Shown: in pieces, positions 62,280 through 64,000 of the stretch
Numbering within the stretch: position 1 is the first letter of the stretch
Layout of the letters: every line of letters starts with the position of its first letter
Source: Brucella sp. BE17
Lineage (GTDB): Bacteria > Pseudomonadota > Alphaproteobacteria > Rhizobiales > Rhizobiaceae
DNA length: 64,000 nucleotides
Assembly (NCBI RefSeq): GCF_039545455.1
Contig: NZ_CP154467.1
Span: 496,001 to 560,000, forward strand
Reading direction: 5' to 3'
The notes under the pieces: generated by a model
Database searches by the model: none
Seen by the model: only the letters and a program-made list of their open reading frames with translations
What the model was told of the DNA's origin: nothing
Position numbers and translations under genes: made by a program

Positions 62280-62859
62280 GGATGACCTCCTTTCTTCCTG
62301 TTCTTTCCCCTATGATAAGGTGTCCAAAGATCGGCTGAAGGCATGAATTGGCGCTGAACAGCGATGTGAAGCGATTCCATTTTCACGTTCTGGCGCCCGG
62401 ACGACACGAATATTGCGTGGGAGAGACAGAAGGCTGATGATTCTTCCCGGAGGAGATCGTACGGGGCAGGGGTTATTTGTCGCGCCTGCAGTGTCTTTTT
62501 CCGGCTCAGCTCTATCCTATCTATAAGAGTGTGTGATTCTTTGTTCTGTTGTCAGCGGGAATTCACAAAATTATGATCCTTTCGGTACTGGAAGGGGTTT
62601 TGTTGGGTTATCGGGCCTGCTGCTGCATCTTGCGTTAAGCATCATGGCACGACTTGCCGGCATGATAATGCGGGAGGGGTTGCACTTGGGCGCGGGCTGC
62701 TGTACCCGTCCGCTCGAAAAGCGCTTAGTTCGCACGGCATGCCTTTTGAAGCTGCTTGGGGCGACGGGGTTGCAACAGATGCAATGTGTCGCATGGTCGT
62801 GGGCTTTAAAAAGTTTAAGACGGGCGGCGCAGCCTCGTATTCAAGCCGGATAAAGGACC
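62280..62859. other. Long intergenic region upstream of nuoA
   Basis: No convincing gene; the weak rightward frame 62533-62853 has no ribosome site and unfamiliar composition. It should hold the nuo promoter(s) and a leader; no motif is clear enough to name. Confidence 0.4.
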
Positions 62860-63225
62860 ATGAACGAGCTTTTAAGTTCCTATCTGCCGATCGTCATCTT
62901 TCTCGGCATCGCTATGGTGATTGGTGTAGCCCTTCTGGTTGCGCCGTTTCTTGTCGCCTATAGACAGCCCGACCCCGAAAAGCTTTCTGCTTACGAGTGC
63001 GGGTTCAATGCCTTTGATGACGCTCGCATGAAATTCGACATTCGATTCTATCTCGTGTCGATTCTCTTCATTATCTTCGACCTTGAAGTCGCCTTCCTGT
63101 TTCCGTGGGCTGTGTCCTTCGGCCAGATCGGCTGGTTCGGCTTCTTGTCGATGATGCTTTTCCTTGGCGTGCTGACCATCGGCTTCATTTATGAATGGAA
63201 GAAGGGAGCGCTGGAATGGGATTGA
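62860..63225 (+). CDS. nuoA: NADH-quinone oxidoreductase subunit A
   Basis: Membrane subunit of respiratory complex I, 121 residues with three membrane segments and the signature [20 protein letters not shown], then [26 protein letters not shown] precedes ATG. First gene of the nuo operon; overlaps nuoB by ten bases. Confidence 0.97.
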   Translation: MNELLSSYLPIVIFLGIAMVIGVALLVAPFLVAYRQPDPEKLSAYECGFNAFDDARMKFDIRFYLVSILFIIFDLEVAFLFPWAVSFGQIGWFGFLSMMLFLGVLTIGFIYEWKKGALEWD

Positions 63226-63791
63226 CCGGAAACACACTCGTGGCGCAGCAGCCCAAGGGTATTCTCGATCCGCGTACCGGCAGGCCTGTCGGTGAAGATG
63301 ATGCGTTCTTCAATGATTTGAATGGCGAGCTCTCGGACAAAGGGTTCATCGTAACCTCCGCTGACGCGCTGATCACATGGGCGCGCACCGGCTCGCTGAT
63401 GTGGATGACGTTTGGTCTGGCCTGCTGTGCTGTGGAAATGATGCATATTTCCATGCCGCGCTATGACGCCGAACGTTTCGGCATTGCGCCGCGCGCCTCA
63501 CCGCGCCAGTCGGACGTGATGATTGTCGCAGGCACGTTGACCAACAAGATGGCTCCCGCTTTGCGCAAGGTCTACGACCAGATGCCAGAGCCGCGTTATG
63601 TGATCTCGATGGGATCGTGTGCCAATGGTGGCGGCTATTACCACTACTCCTATTCTGTGGTGCGTGGTTGTGACCGTGTGGTGCCCGTCGACATTTACGT
63701 GCCGGGCTGCCCGCCGACTGCGGAAGCCCTGTTATATGGTATTCTTCTTTTGCAAAAGAAGATCCGGCGTACAGGTACGATCGAGCGTTGA
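63216..63791 (+). CDS. nuoB: NADH-quinone oxidoreductase subunit B
   Basis: Carries the N2 [4Fe-4S] cluster that passes electrons to quinone. Cluster cysteines are visible: [27 protein letters not shown] and [14 protein letters not shown]. Start ATG 63216 (191 residues) matches my memory of Brucella NuoB. Next gene is nuoC. Confidence 0.97.
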   Translation: MGLTGNTLVAQQPKGILDPRTGRPVGEDDAFFNDLNGELSDKGFIVTSADALITWARTGSLMWMTFGLACCAVEMMHISMPRYDAERFGIAPRASPRQSDVMIVAGTLTNKMAPALRKVYDQMPEPRYVISMGSCANGGGYYHYSYSVVRGCDRVVPVDIYVPGCPPTAEALLYGILLLQKKIRRTGTIER

Positions 63792-63905
63792 TCCGGCTTT
63801 GCGCTCTATGCGCAATGTCCGATTTTCTTGGGTTCTGCTATGATCCGGTCGTGACTCCCAAGCACGATCAGGGACAGCATGAGTTCTGAAGAAGGAAGTT
63901 AGAAA

Positions 63906-64000
63906 ATGAGCGAAGAAGCTCTCGGTGAACTTTCCGGCTATATCCGGGAACGCCTCGGCGATGCAATTGAGGAAGCGAAGCTTGCCTATGGCGAGCTGAC
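63906..64000 (+). CDS. nuoC: NADH-quinone oxidoreductase subunit C, 3' end outside window
   Basis: Starts [20 protein letters not shown] with AAGGAAG upstream; the N-terminal helix and operon position after nuoB fit the 30-kDa complex I subunit. Only 31 codons are in the window. Confidence 0.85.
   Translation, partial: MSEEALGELSGYIRERLGDAIEEAKLAYGEL

Noticed and set aside
62533-62853. 106-codon frame before nuoA
   Set aside because: No ribosome site or family; probably leader sequence.

Overview
The window looks like the chromosome of a Brucellaceae alphaproteobacterium (Brucella/Ochrobactrum type). This rests on the nuoA-nuoB-nuoC block at the right end (its NuoB matches my memory of the Brucella protein), the polar amino-acid ABC/hydantoinase/KdgD catabolic locus, and the Rhizobiales style of the integrase and excisionase. 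No database search was possible; family calls come from motifs and memory.

Layout. (1) 1-6320: the 3' part of a sugar-type ABC ATPase gene, then decaying DNA: a MocR-type aminotransferase pseudogene, a short GapR/DUF2312-like ORF, an asparagine-synthase-like gene broken by one frameshift, the 3' end of a beta-helix-like protein gene, an IS66 remnant, and a small membrane/coiled-coil gene. (2) 6321-50032: a complete-looking 43.7 kb lambda-type prophage inserted in the 3' end of tRNA-Val(TAC), bounded by identical 48-bp repeats. From the left it holds integrase/excisionase, a soluble FtsH-like AAA protease, a phosphoesterase, a Rep_3-type plasmid initiator next to an array of alternating iteron-like repeats, a set of early and accessory genes (several secreted), lambda-order packaging, head and tail genes (Nu1, A, W, B, C/Nu3, D, E, FII, U, V, G/GT, H), a LuxR-type regulator, a T5-A1-like phosphoesterase with N-terminal HTH segments, a lysis cassette (amidase, holin, Rz, Rz1) and a leftward control region. 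(3) 50168-60780: two GntR/FCD regulators enclosing RidA, an amino-acid ABC transporter, HyuA/HyuB and KdgD. (4) 61103-64000: a secreted protein, two tandem tRNA-Asp genes, a 31-codon membrane ORF and the start of the nuo operon.

How the prophage may work. Three signals are not explained by gene calls. First, Rep_3 plus nine alternating repeats (14654-14840) suggests plasmid-type replication, so the element may be an integrated phage-plasmid. Second, an 11-bp motif (TAGAATCTTGC) occurs 52-67 bp before five late-block start codons and is usually followed by a 7-9 bp inverted repeat that can cover the ribosome binding site; it may be a late promoter/leader. Third, a 17-bp palindrome (GTATTGAnnnTnAATAC) sits before three transcription units, one of which encodes an HTH protein that is the best repressor candidate. 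Accessory genes of DUF4145 and DUF4238 type are AT-rich and sit between phage modules, as defence or conversion genes often do.
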